The notes beneath the pieces were generated by a model that was not told the origin of the DNA, did not search any database, and was given only the letters and a program-made list of their open reading frames with translations. The position numbers and the translations under genes were made by a program. From NCBI GenBank assembly GCA_030374765.1, contig JARGXX010000068.1, positions 3,038,001 through 3,102,000 of the forward strand: a stretch of 64,000 bases of DNA, written 5' to 3'. Positions 18,690-28,708 of this stretch are shown here, in pieces. The stretch comes from Agarophyton chilense (taxonomy: Eukaryota; Rhodophyta; Florideophyceae; Gracilariales; Gracilariaceae). How positions within the stretch are numbered: the first letter of the stretch is position 1; each line of letters opens with the position of its first letter.

Positions 18690-19814
18690 TGTTTGCGGAG
18701 AACGAGGCAAGCCTGATATTTGTTGATGAGAGATTGATCTTTGAGTTTAGAAGAGAAACAGAGTATTTGATCAGCACTAACCCCGCTGAAGTACTGCCTT
18801 CTGATAGACTGTCCTTGTGAAAGCGTGAGGCAGGTTCGATGCAATTCACTGATAGACACGGAGAGGGCTGACGATTTGCACTGACGTGAATTGCAATACA
18901 TTGAATGCGTGTCCGGGGAAAATGCTGACAAGAGGGATAACACGGCATAAAATGAAAGTGCAATGATATATTATATATACCATAGCTTATCTTAATAGCC
19001 AAGTGTGAAACAGAAGAAGTTTCCATAGTGATGCAAGGGGAGGAATTTCAAGGCACGAAAAGAGGCATCGAAAGTAGTTTTCATAGTTGAGAGCTTTCGA
19101 CATTGATATCTGAGGCTCACAATAAGGTGAAGCAATTGCGACAAGTACTTGAACACCTTGAATAATGAAAATGGTGCCATATCTTTCAAGAAGTAAGGAA
19201 AAGGATATTAACCTTATCGCCACGGAGATCCATTTCCTCAACAGTTCGAAAGCAATGCAGTCCCAGAAACTAGTACTCGTGTATTATGATTCTTGAATGT
19301 CTCTCTGTAAAGGGTGGGAAATCCGTCCGTAGAACCAGCTGAATAGCTTCGCAGAACTTCGAAACGACCGTACAAGTAAGTTGCTCCTGCTCTAGTCTTC
19401 TGCACGGATCTAAGAACCTTTTATCCTCTTCTTTTTCTTCTCTATTGTGGTCAACAGCTTTGTATTGCTAAGCTCAAGGAAATCCGTCAGTAAAAGCTTT
19501 CTCTCTTGAGGAAGACCAAGAACTTCTGTGGTTCATGTCGTTTTTACACTCATTGTCTCGTCTTGCACAACGAAGGTACCGATGTTGGGTGAAAACTATA
19601 GAAGATGCCCAACGAATCCGGCTTAATCCGTATCTGGTGTCGAGTAGTGCTTATATTCATCCAAAGCATCTGTTTCGCCCCCTCCCCTTTCGGATACGCT
19701 TAAGAAAATACAGCACAGCAACGCAAGTTTCTGACCAAAGAAAAGCTTTTTCGCTACGAAAGCCAGCACACTATCAGTATACAGTCTAACGCTAGTCTCG
19801 ACGCACAGTACAAA
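18690..19814. other. intergenic, no gene recognised
   Basis: AT-rich 5' flank of the Cys-repeat gene. Frames on both strands are short and overlapping and match nothing. An ATATATTATATATAC stretch near 18965-18980 is TATA-like but lies about 280 bp from the start codon. Confidence 0.45.
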
Positions 19815-20189
19815 TCACTTATGCTGGAGAGACGAAACCCCCAGTTTTTTATGTGTTGCTGATATTGACACATCATCTGCAAATATATTTACTGCAATGC
19901 ATTTATCTCCCTTTTTCACTCTGTCAGGCAAATATGCGACATACGCTAACCACGAACCAGGCGACAGCGGACCTTCTTGAGGAATTCTTTGAGGGACAAC
20001 ATAAGGCTGAGTGTCTGATGTGTTCCATCTACATGTACATCTTCGATCCAATATAAAACATCTAAACCATCTCCATAGCTGTATCGGGCATCCCAACTTC
20101 GCTAGTTTAAATATTAATCTCTGATGTTGGACGCAATCGTAGGCTTTAGAGAAGTCGCATAAAGAGAGAGAGAGAGAGAGAGAAGTCAC
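19815..20189 (-). mobile_element. LINE-type reverse transcriptase fragment
   Basis: The minus-strand frame encodes non-LTR reverse transcriptase blocks in order: DFSKAYDCVQHQ (first catalytic Asp region), then LAKLGCP...LWRWFRCFILDRR, a VPQRIPQEGPLSP block matching the canonical GVPQGSVLSP, and FADDVSI with the catalytic Asp pair (codons near 19868-19882). Fingers, thumb and endonuclease are absent, and the frame runs into a GA microsatellite on its 5' side. A dead relic. A minus-strand frame at 20764-20964 (LLTFNAQ...) could be the remains of the endonuclease start in the same orientation (weak). Confidence 0.78.
20163..20184. repeat. (AG)n microsatellite
   Basis: Eleven AG units at the 5' edge of the RT relic. 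Complementary in sequence to the (TC)n tract 60 bp away. Confidence 0.95.
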
Positions 20190-21163
20190 AAAAAATAGAC
20201 ATTGTCAAGCATGACAGGCGTATCAAGCACGATGCGAATGTGTTGTCTCTCTCTCTCTCTCTCTCTCTCTCTTTTCTTTATTTTTTATGTGAGCACGTAT
20301 GTTAATTTCTCGTATCGTGTGGGGCTTGCTAAGGACCCCCAACAACTTGTAGCACTTTCTTCTACACTGCATCCGCCCACTACATCTATAGCCGTTTACG
20401 CTCACTAGGCTGCGATATAAGTGCGTTAAAGAACGCACTAGGTCTTTAGAGTTGTTCTCGACCGCAGAAGCGTTGTCACCGACGACTTGGCTTTCAGCTT
20501 TTCATGTATCCCTTCATTCAACCTCTAGAGTTCATCGGATAAGGGGCACACCACGACATGGCGCTTCGCATCTACCACGTTTGCCGCCAGAAAAACCGTT
20601 GACGACGTCCTTCCACCCAACCCTCATACAAACGGCGAAGTCGGGCAAAAGCATCGGCGCGTAACCTGGATCCTCATCCGGCCCAAGCGTAGTTCCTTTG
20701 TGAAAACCCCTGGAAACAACCCTGTCCAGAGGCTCCGTTGGAGCTCTTCCTTCGAGGGAAAAATCAGGGAAAACGGCGGTTGGATCGTCTTCCGACGACA
20801 GGTTCGTGACCTACTGCGTTCGTGCAGCTAGACGGGTGTCTTTTCATGACGTACCACCCAGGTCCGCAAGGGCGACCGGCAAGCTGACCGATTTCTTGGA
20901 CGAGTTTAATGACCTCCCGGGTTGTTTCCGCCTTGCTTTGGGCATTAAACGTTAACAGACACATTCTTCAGAAGAACAATGACTTTCGAAATGCAGACGT
21001 GTGAACTTGCATCAGTGTTGACTTGGAAACTACTTCACCTCTTTCGGCGCAAGGGTGTGACCATTTTCTGATACCTACTAGCCAGAGGGTGCAGAGTGCT
21101 AATGCACAAAAGGTCAAACAATTACGGCTTTACACTATTTTCTTGAAGACGTTCTATATACAC
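20190..21163. other. intergenic, probably degraded mobile-element DNA
   Basis: No intact gene. A short hairpin AGTGCGTT-AAAG-AACGCACT lies near 20420-20440, and a possible endonuclease remnant on the minus strand at 20764-20964. The rest is unassigned. Confidence 0.4.
20246..20272. repeat. (TC)n microsatellite
   Basis: About thirteen TC units. With the AG tract at 20163-20184 it forms an inverted pair that could fold back. Confidence 0.95.
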
Positions 21164-23797
21164 CTAAAGCATTGTGCTTCCCTGTGGAAGTAGTCGTTTC
21201 CAAAACACGCTTCCATCTCGTAGTACATGTGCGACGACTGGTACAACGATACCAGCGACCTGGTCAAGCCACCTTAACGGCAACATCATTAAGTGGGCAG
21301 TAGCTGGATTAACAGCTTTCGTGTATGTGCTAGTTACAACTGCGCTCCCTTTCCAAACAACCGCAATTGATCCACTGGCTGTTTGTGGATTGTATAACCC
21401 GGTCAAAGAGATTCGTTCAACCCCAGTAACGAAAGCTGACATGCCGATTTCCTTCTCAGTCGTCATAACACTAATAGAATCTCCGACGCGGACACTGTCA
21501 GCTGTGGCTAGTTTTCCATTGATAGGCAAATAATGCTGTGAAGAAATAGGGAGCTCGCCGCCCTCGTACTTTACGAGAACGAAAACACTCTCCACGGTTG
21601 GATTGGCATGGGCAAATGTCAGTACACGCGAAATCTCTCCCCTTCCGTCGAAAACATGGTCCCCAGTTTGAAGCCTTTTCATAGTCACATATGAGCCATC
21701 TGCAAGAATAACTTTTGCAGCTGCCGGGAAACATGCAGATTCTGAGTCGTCAGTTTCAGTAGTATTTGGGGATGGCGATATCGAAAAACTATTTGGCGAG
21801 GGCGTAGGGCTGATGGACGAATTCAATCGATTCGAGCTGACACTTGGGGAAGGCGAAGGAGACGGTTTCGCTGTCGGGCTGGGTGTCACGGTTGGGGAAG
21901 TCATCGGTGAAGCGACTAGCGAAGCCGATGGAGTAATTGTTGGCTTCGCACTTGGAATTGCGGATGGCGTCATTGTTTGAGTTGCCCCTTCGCTATCAGG
22001 CTGTTCCAGCTCAGGATTGGAACCTTCGCGTCCAGCCTCTGAAGTTGGAAGGAGTGAAAGAGTTGATGAATTATTCTTATCACTCGTTGAATGTGCTGTG
22101 TTTCTGTCTTCTTGGACTGTATCGTTTCCACTAATAGGATATTGTTTCGTGGGTTCTGGAGAGGGTCTCGTATCGTTCCCATCTGTTGGTGTTCTCACCA
22201 GATTTCCTTTTCCTAGAGGTACGAACGAATCGCAATTGCCGGCAAAAAGCGCGATGGTGCGTGGAGAGGCCGTGTAGGTACACACATCTAAGTCGCCAGG
22301 TTCCTGAAAGGCAAATACATGTAGAGTGCCAGATTTCGTAGATTCTTTCTCCGAGTCGAGGATTTCTTGCCATTTTGCTTCCTCAATGGCCCTTTTAATA
22401 GGTTTGTTGTATAGTTGATGAAGAATGTGATATATTTCCAGTAACAATACGAAGTCTTCCGTGATATTTTGAATGCCACATTTTGATCCATGTCGAAAAG
22501 GGATAACTCCTCTCATACCTTCGAGACCTTCTCCAAGTTCTTGCAAAAATGCCTTCTTTTTACCAAAGGATACTGTCGCGCTTGAGTCGGACATGATCTC
22601 GTCCCTCATCTCATCGAAAAGCTTTTCAACGACCCCATGTAACATGAGCCGTTTCACTGGGTCGTTAATATGTGCCTTCTCATCAAATGACACAACTTCT
22701 CCAATTGTATATATATCCTTCGTTGGACAGAAATTACCATTCCACTTGATAGGCATTGGCATTTCAGTTGGTTCATCATGTGCTGCATCATCGTGCTCCT
22801 CTTCCAGACCCTGAGGTTTGACTTGTCGTTCTGGCTCATTTCCATTGTCAATTTCGGCTTCAGAACCATCTTCATGGAAGGACGCCGGTAGAAACGATAC
22901 TACTTTCGGAAAGTGTGGACTGCAAGGACATAACTGCCTTAACTCGAAGTGTGAAAACAAAATGCTTTCCGGATCCATTTCCGTTGCTGGTTGCTTTGTG
23001 TGTTCCCCAGACTTGTCTGGTATGACACCAGAATTGGACATGACGGCTTTTTGTATCAGGGCTTCAACCATTGACATATCGCTCTCTGTAAAGTAGGGGC
23101 ACACGCTGTTATCCAAGGTCACGACAATCGCAAAACTCGAATTTATACTCATTGCGTTCTCCATAGCCATTGGGTGTGGCAACTGAAGGCTTTTCAACAT
23201 GGCTTCAGATTGTATGACGGACACTGATATTTGAGGTGCTGGCTCGGGACCACATCGCAGCGAGTTTTCTGGTATCAAGCCAAGCCATACCTGGATCTTT
23301 TCTGCATTTCCAGGTGCAATTGGGATAGTAGTGGGATATAGCTTCAGTTCAGTCGCTGCATCTGTTATGGAGAAGCAATCTTCACCATCCACTCTGAGTC
23401 CTGAGTTATAGTCAATTGCAAAAACCCCAGGGCCTTCTTGAAGAACAGGGGCAACTTTCATGATCGAAAGAGAACTGGGGCAACTTTCCATGTCGATACC
23501 AATTGGGAAACCCAAGGAAGCTGTTAAATCTGAAAGGGAGGTGTAATTGCCTGGTAGATTATTTTTCAACGGAGGATATGTAATTCCTTTTCCGTCAGAA
23601 GAATCAATATGTTGATGTTCGGTGACGAAAAATCCCTTCGTTGAGAAGGTTTGTAATGACCGCAAAGAGTCGTTCAGATTCGATGAGTTAACCTTTGTAT
23701 TTTTTTCATCTTGGGCTAAACGCTTGAACGGAAGCGATTTGGATATCACTATGACAAGCGATAAAGCCGAAAAAGCGAAAAAGAGAAAGTTCGCCAT
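21164..23797 (-). CDS. secreted hedgehog-type Hint-domain protein
   Basis: An 877-residue protein from the ATG at 23797. A signal peptide or anchor (about 1-24) leads a long unrecognised ectodomain (about 25-580) with many Cys and N-glycosylation sequons. A Pro/Ser/Thr stalk with SPSPSPS runs (about 600-680) follows. The C-terminal Hint domain opens at C689 with CFPAAAKVILADGSYVTM, MKRLQTGDHVFDG, an ISSQHYLPINGK block carrying the conserved His, and TADSVRVGDSISV. Hint domains self-cleave at the first Cys through a thioester; in Hedgehog this attaches a sterol to the N-part. A hydrophobic tail (LRWLDQVAGIVVPVVAHV) resembles the sterol-recognition end of Hog proteins. Autoprocessing here is inference. 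No intron. Confidence 0.88.
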   Translation of the reverse strand: MANFLFFAFSALSLVIVISKSLPFKRLAQDEKNTKVNSSNLNDSLRSLQTFSTKGFFVTEHQHIDSSDGKGITYPPLKNNLPGNYTSLSDLTASLGFPIGIDMESCPSSLSIMKVAPVLQEGPGVFAIDYNSGLRVDGEDCFSITDAATELKLYPTTIPIAPGNAEKIQVWLGLIPENSLRCGPEPAPQISVSVIQSEAMLKSLQLPHPMAMENAMSINSSFAIVVTLDNSVCPYFTESDMSMVEALIQKAVMSNSGVIPDKSGEHTKQPATEMDPESILFSHFELRQLCPCSPHFPKVVSFLPASFHEDGSEAEIDNGNEPERQVKPQGLEEEHDDAAHDEPTEMPMPIKWNGNFCPTKDIYTIGEVVSFDEKAHINDPVKRLMLHGVVEKLFDEMRDEIMSDSSATVSFGKKKAFLQELGEGLEGMRGVIPFRHGSKCGIQNITEDFVLLLEIYHILHQLYNKPIKRAIEEAKWQEILDSEKESTKSGTLHVFAFQEPGDLDVCTYTASPRTIALFAGNCDSFVPLGKGNLVRTPTDGNDTRPSPEPTKQYPISGNDTVQEDRNTAHSTSDKNNSSTLSLLPTSEAGREGSNPELEQPDSEGATQTMTPSAIPSAKPTITPSASLVASPMTSPTVTPSPTAKPSPSPSPSVSSNRLNSSISPTPSPNSFSISPSPNTTETDDSESACFPAAAKVILADGSYVTMKRLQTGDHVFDGRGEISRVLTFAHANPTVESVFVLVKYEGGELPISSQHYLPINGKLATADSVRVGDSISVMTTEKEIGMSAFVTGVERISLTGLYNPQTASGSIAVVWKGSAVVTSTYTKAVNPATAHLMMLPLRWLDQVAGIVVPVVAHVLRDGSVFWKRLLPQGSTML

Positions 23798-25205
23798 GGC
23801 CAACACTGATCTTTCGAAGGCGATATGTAAACACTACGATAATAGTGGATGGTCAAGCAAAGTTCAGTATCGCAAAAGAATACTTGAACGAAACCTACTT
23901 TGTGTTTCGAGTAAGGAGCGACTAATGGCGGACGGAATGCGAAAGCAAGTGACCTTTTATACGTATGGGCGAGTCATGCAAATGGTGATTGACATTACAC
24001 TGATGGGAATCAGAATTGTTTTGTAGAAAAGTGTTGCTCCGAGATACCAAATGAGAAAGAAGATTTCCATAGTATGTTGATGCCGGATTCAACGCGACGC
24101 CCACGAGTCGCTCTGAATTCAGTGGTTGCGAAGTAGTGAGACATTAATGACCTTGTTACAAGGAGGATGTGCTTCGCAACCGTTCTGTTTGAACCAAAAC
24201 CAGCTAAGAGTGACCTTCGGTCTGGCACGGTGGGATTATTGCTTGAAAGGAGCCTCTGAATGGAGTGCAAAGGAACTGCTGGAATGCACCCCTAAAAGGG
24301 AAACGTCCTTTCTGGATGACTTAAATTTAGTACTCCACGCGAAATGATTGCCGTCCGGAAGAAAACAAAGTCTTTTTCCATCAAGCAGATCATTACGCGC
24401 GAGTAGGTAGCCTGGTTTGTGCTGTTTTAACATTTGAAATAGGCAGTAGTGATGCCTTCGACTTTTCTTTGGCTTCAATATAGTCAAGACAACGACTAGA
24501 AATCTAGGTGTCGCGCGATTTCATGTGAACAGTACGCAAATCAATACTTGGTTTTCTGGGTTCTGTGATCAGGGAAGGGATGAGTACAAGAACAGTTATG
24601 CGCTCAATGAATTGTACTAAGAACGTGCTGGTTGTCTGGATTACGTTTTCGTAAGGTTTAGAGCACGCAGTGCACCACGCGAGACATAATTCTTTCTTTG
24701 ATAAAATTTTCCTGCTGCCAGCATCCAAAGCAAAGGGGTGAGTCGGTGGGTGAGTCGGCGGATGAGTCGATGGAAACTGAAGAAGACTCTTCGGGCCAGT
24801 AACGATGTTCTATTGCGTTAAAGGACTTGCATCTTTGCTGAGACGGAAGACGTCGCATGTACTTTAGATGAAGAGCGGACATGGTCTCACCAAGTGTAGT
24901 ATCACATTCTGTCTGGCAAGTGCTTCGCAAGATTGATGCGAAAAATTTACTTAATTCGCTTCTTTTTTTAAAGTGTCACCAGTGAGGGGTTGAGAGAAGC
25001 AATTTGTACTCTGGAACACCTTACCGGGGTTGGAACGTTCGCCCCATCGAATCAACATCTGTAGGGAATCTTTGTAGCCCATATCTACTCAAACACTTTC
25101 GCAGTCTGTGCTTGAATATTAGTCTGTATTCCGGGCGTAAACTCGCTGCCGAATACGGCTTCACTGCCCAAGATCTTCCTGAAAAGGAGACCCTAAAGCT
25201 TCATT
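23798..25205. other. intergenic, no gene recognised
   Basis: About 1.4 kb between divergent genes. Holds a 12-bp tandem repeat (24737-24772). Frames are 90 codons or fewer and unconvincing. Should contain the promoters of the Hint gene and the proteasome gene. Confidence 0.5.
24737..24772. repeat. 12-bp tandem repeat, three copies
   Basis: Units GGTGAGTCGGTG, GGTGAGTCGGCG and GATGAGTCGATG. The shared TGAGTCG core resembles an AP-1/bZIP half-site (TGAGTCA), which is only suggestive. Confidence 0.85.
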
Positions 25206-25950
25206 ATGGAATCTGTTATCGCTCTTGAAGGTGATGGCTTTGTCATGATTGCAGCCGATGTATCCAGCGCACGGTCCATCGTCGTGATGAAGGATGACGT
25301 CGACAAGATCCGCGCTCTCGATGATCAGAAACTCTTCGCTGCAGTCGGTATTCCAGGAGATGTATCAAAATTCTGCGAGCACATCCAGAAAGATGTGAAA
25401 CTATACAACATGCGGTCCGGCATTACCATGTCTACCGCTGCAATGGCAAACTACACCCGTGGCGAGCTTGCTAAATTCCTAAGGTAAGCATATTTTACTT
25501 TGTACTGAGGCAAAACAGATTCCTATGTCTCATAGCATGTTCTGACCATTACTTGATGTTCTGCACAGACGCTCACCATTTCAATGCAATATCCTAATGG
25601 CTGGTTATGATGCACCCCCTAACGGTAAAGGGGCGTCACTGTATTCATGTGACTATTTGGGGACACTAGTAAAGCTCAAGTTCGCGGCTGAAGGATATGC
25701 GCAATATTTTGTTCTATCCACACTGGATCGTTATTGGAAGAAGAATCTGAGTGTGGACGATGGACTACAGATCATGAAGAAGTGCATTGCAGAGATTCAA
25801 AAGCGCTTGGTCATTAGTCAGCCTCGGTTTTCTATAAAAATGGTCAGCAAAGACGGTGTCACCGTTTTCGACGCTGCAGATAGTTCTACTCCGGGAAAGA
25901 AAACTGATGTTATGGTTACAGAGGCTCCAGCAGCAGAAGTAACTGCATAA
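25206..25950 (+). CDS. PBD1: 20S proteasome subunit beta type-2 (beta4)
   Basis: Structural, non-catalytic beta ring subunit of the 20S core. Exons 25206-25483 and 25569-25950 encode 219 residues. The 85-nt intron has donor GTAAGC and acceptor TGCACAG and falls inside an Arg codon (KFL-R-RSPF). Typical motifs: MESVIALEGDGFVMIAADVS at the N-terminus with no propeptide and no catalytic Thr1, then SGITMSTAAMANYTRGELA, then LMAGYDAPPNGKGASLYSCDYLGTL. The C-terminal tail beyond about residue 190 is longer than in animals and rich in Ala, Pro and Val. Without the splice the frame ends just after the donor, so the intron is required. Confidence 0.96.
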
Positions 25951-26225
25951 ATAAACCCATTAAACTGATGTACTTTCGCCTATAACTACATGTGTAGCTC
26001 ATTTAAACCTAAGCTACGAATGGCACATTCCTCTTCCTTTTATACCTTCTGGCACTTCGGTGATGTTTAGATTTGAATTAGTTTGGCTGAGATCTGCGGG
26101 AAAGATGTTCATGATTGTAAAGCGTTCTATGTACAACGGTTGGATTAAAAAATGTGAGGCCCAGTTTTTCATATGTGTTACACGGAAGTGTCCCGCTCAT
26201 CGAAGATAGTGAGTTCGTTTAGAAT

Positions 26226-27959
26226 CTAGAGCGCATCTGCTCCAAACTGTCGATTATCATTATTCTGCCCACCGTAAAAAAGGGCCACTTCCACGTCTTC
26301 ATCCTGAACATTCGGACGTCCCCTGAAAACAGCTAATCTGGAAGACACCCTTGCAAACAGAGAACGCAACAGTCCGGTAAAAGCACGTAAGGTTCGTCGA
26401 CTCATAGAGCTGCGCACCATCTCTCCATGTATTCGAGCAGGTTTTCGACACCTTGGACATGTGGCATTTGTTAGGAGCCACTGATCGAGACAACTCGAAT
26501 GGTAGGAGTGACCGCACGCAAGTCGTCGAAGAAATTCACCTTCTTCAAAGCTGCAAAGACACACCGAGCAACAAACATCACCGGTGGCACCGAGTGCTGC
26601 TGTTTCATTCTTGGTAAAGACAAATGCTGGGAACATGGCGTTCACCTCAGCTTCAGAAAGCTTGTCCGGTTGGGTAGAGAATTCCTCTATCTGATGGCGA
26701 TTTGCAATGCCGAAAAACTGTTGCCGGAATACACTTGCCCAAACAGAAACACATACCACCATTGTCAGCAGTATCAACATGCTCAGCAAAAGCGGCAACA
26801 GCAGGAAGTTCAATCCTACTTCCCATTGTTGCTGAGAATTTTCTGGTGGGCATTGTTGTTCTCCCTCATTGATAAACCTTTTCTTACATGGGAAGGCATC
26901 CACCGTTACTCGTACACTTAAATCCGAAGGCAGAAGATCAAGGTTCGAGAAATGTGAGTTGCCTCGCGAAAGCCACAGCGTTCTGCGCATGTTGTAGACG
27001 CCAATATATAAGATTTCGCCAGCCCTCATGTTAGACCTTACAACTGTTTGCATTCGCTGCCTTCCAAGAACACCACCGGCATCAGAAAATTCGCGGTCGA
27101 ATATCGACGGAAGCGGGGTGCTCCTGTCGAGCGTACCCCCGTTCTCTCCAAGACGCTTTGCGAAGAGAATAGGCTGAGAGGCAATTATATTTGCAGAGTA
27201 GCTCTTAATGTGCATTACAACAGCGATGCTCCCGTTCTGCGGAACAACGTAGTTGAAGTATTCCATACGTTCGCTAGGAACATCGAAAGATGTCGCAGGC
27301 AAAGGATTGACTTCGTTCTCACAATACCGCCCGCCATAGCCAGATTGACAGTTGCACTCGTTAACACGGCACGCACCTTTTCCAGAGCAAGTCTCATTTC
27401 CAGGACCAAATGGACACAAGCTTTCTGACGGTTGGTGGAGCGATACTCGGATTGTGGTGTTCAAATCGGTTTTTAAGTGGCTGTAATGATGAAGAAGACG
27501 CACATAGAGTTTCCTTTCAAACTTTGGAAAAATAATGAAATGGTAGTTGCGTTTTGTCCAGGCGGCTTCGAAGTCACCAAAGACGGCATGTCGTTTGTAT
27601 GGATGAGTGTCGGGTGGGATGTCTATGAATGAAGCAAGCAGTGCGACTTCTGGCTGAATTAAGAATTCGTCAGGGTCATACCAGGCCTCGAGAAGCAACA
27701 CAGAAGCGTTGGTGCTGTTCGGGGGTTGTAGGGCGAAGGTGAGCGAATAGCCAGGTGGTACAAGAGTTGTTAGCGATGTGGGTGAAGACGAAGATGCCAA
27801 GATGGAACCAAGCTGCATGGGTGATAAGACACGAACTGGGAAAGGGTTATGCGCCAATGTTGATGGAGTGGCTATGAAAACGAGGAGAAAAAGCGGCAAC
27901 CGGCGCGTGACCTCGCGCAATAACGAACGACGCGACGCGGGAGCGGCGGCTGTAGACAT
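26226..27959 (-). CDS. transmembrane RING-H2 E3 ubiquitin ligase with EGF-like lumenal module
   Basis: A 577-residue protein. Basic head and signal peptide (about 1-36), lumenal domain with several N-glycosylation sequons, one EGF-like module (C-x-GKGAC...CNCQSGYGGRYC, about 181-214), one transmembrane helix (about 388-412), then a cytosolic RING-H2 finger starting C464-x2-C467 and continuing ACGHSYHSSC...CPRC. All eight zinc ligands in C3H2C3 order are present. Architecture parallels PA-TM-RING/GRAIL-like endomembrane ligases, although the lumenal part is not a recognisable PA domain. Likely acts in vesicle or vacuole sorting (inference). Confidence 0.87.
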   Translation of the reverse strand: MSTAAAPASRRSLLREVTRRLPLFLLVFIATPSTLAHNPFPVRVLSPMQLGSILASSSSPTSLTTLVPPGYSLTFALQPPNSTNASVLLLEAWYDPDEFLIQPEVALLASFIDIPPDTHPYKRHAVFGDFEAAWTKRNYHFIIFPKFERKLYVRLLHHYSHLKTDLNTTIRVSLHQPSESLCPFGPGNETCSGKGACRVNECNCQSGYGGRYCENEVNPLPATSFDVPSERMEYFNYVVPQNGSIAVVMHIKSYSANIIASQPILFAKRLGENGGTLDRSTPLPSIFDREFSDAGGVLGRQRMQTVVRSNMRAGEILYIGVYNMRRTLWLSRGNSHFSNLDLLPSDLSVRVTVDAFPCKKRFINEGEQQCPPENSQQQWEVGLNFLLLPLLLSMLILLTMVVCVSVWASVFRQQFFGIANRHQIEEFSTQPDKLSEAEVNAMFPAFVFTKNETAALGATGDVCCSVCLCSFEEGEFLRRLACGHSYHSSCLDQWLLTNATCPRCRKPARIHGEMVRSSMSRRTLRAFTGLLRSLFARVSSRLAVFRGRPNVQDEDVEVALFYGGQNNDNRQFGADAL

Positions 27960-28708
27960 GGCGAGAAGGGTGGTTCATCAGCGGTTCAGGGGACACAGAG
28001 CAAACGGAGCAAATGGACTGAAGGGGGTCGGAGCAGGGGGACGATGCCCTTTCAGTCGTCGAGGTGGTCGAGTGAGCAGAGATGCGTTTGCTTGAATGCT
28101 GGAGCGATTCTTTCCGTGTACAAATGTATCTGCGATGGCAAGAATTGAGATGGGCGCTGGCGCCTGCCGCGCTGCACTGCGCTTGCACACGTGTTTCAGC
28201 TGTTGTGCTCCATTTTTGGGTCAATCCACATATTTCGCGTACTGTGGCTCAGCGGGCTCCGCTCGTCCATTCAACGACTGCTCTTCTGTTATCCCTCATA
28301 CCGGTACATAAGTTACCGAATGGATAACCATCTTCACCTAGAGGTACTGTACCATTACCTATTCTTGCACCAACGGCACCTGGAATGGCGCATACCTTCG
28401 TGAGAACTCGAGGCCTCGTCGCCGTTACGAAATACGTCGTAGAGACTACTTCATTCTAACCATTTTGCGGAACATGTAAGTCAGGTTGTGAAGTGGTCAC
28501 GGCACCTTTTTTTGAGATTGCTGCGAATCACGCTTAAGACTACGACGTTCTGATTGCAGTTCACCAATTGACAAAAATACCTAATGCAAATTATGAAGAG
28601 CGCTTCAGCGAATGCATCAGACAAACAAGCTGTTATACACAAAGACGCAGTTTAACTGGATTGAAAGGCGCATAGGTATGGGCGTTTGCGTCTACATCCG
28701 CGAGTGAC
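27960..28708. other. intergenic, no gene recognised
   Basis: About 750 bp between two minus-strand genes. Expected to hold the RFC1 3' end and the RING-gene promoter. Small overlapping frames only. Confidence 0.5.

Noticed and set aside
20163..20272. AG and TC tracts as transposon terminal repeats
   Set aside because: Simple microsatellites, not unique terminal inverted repeats.
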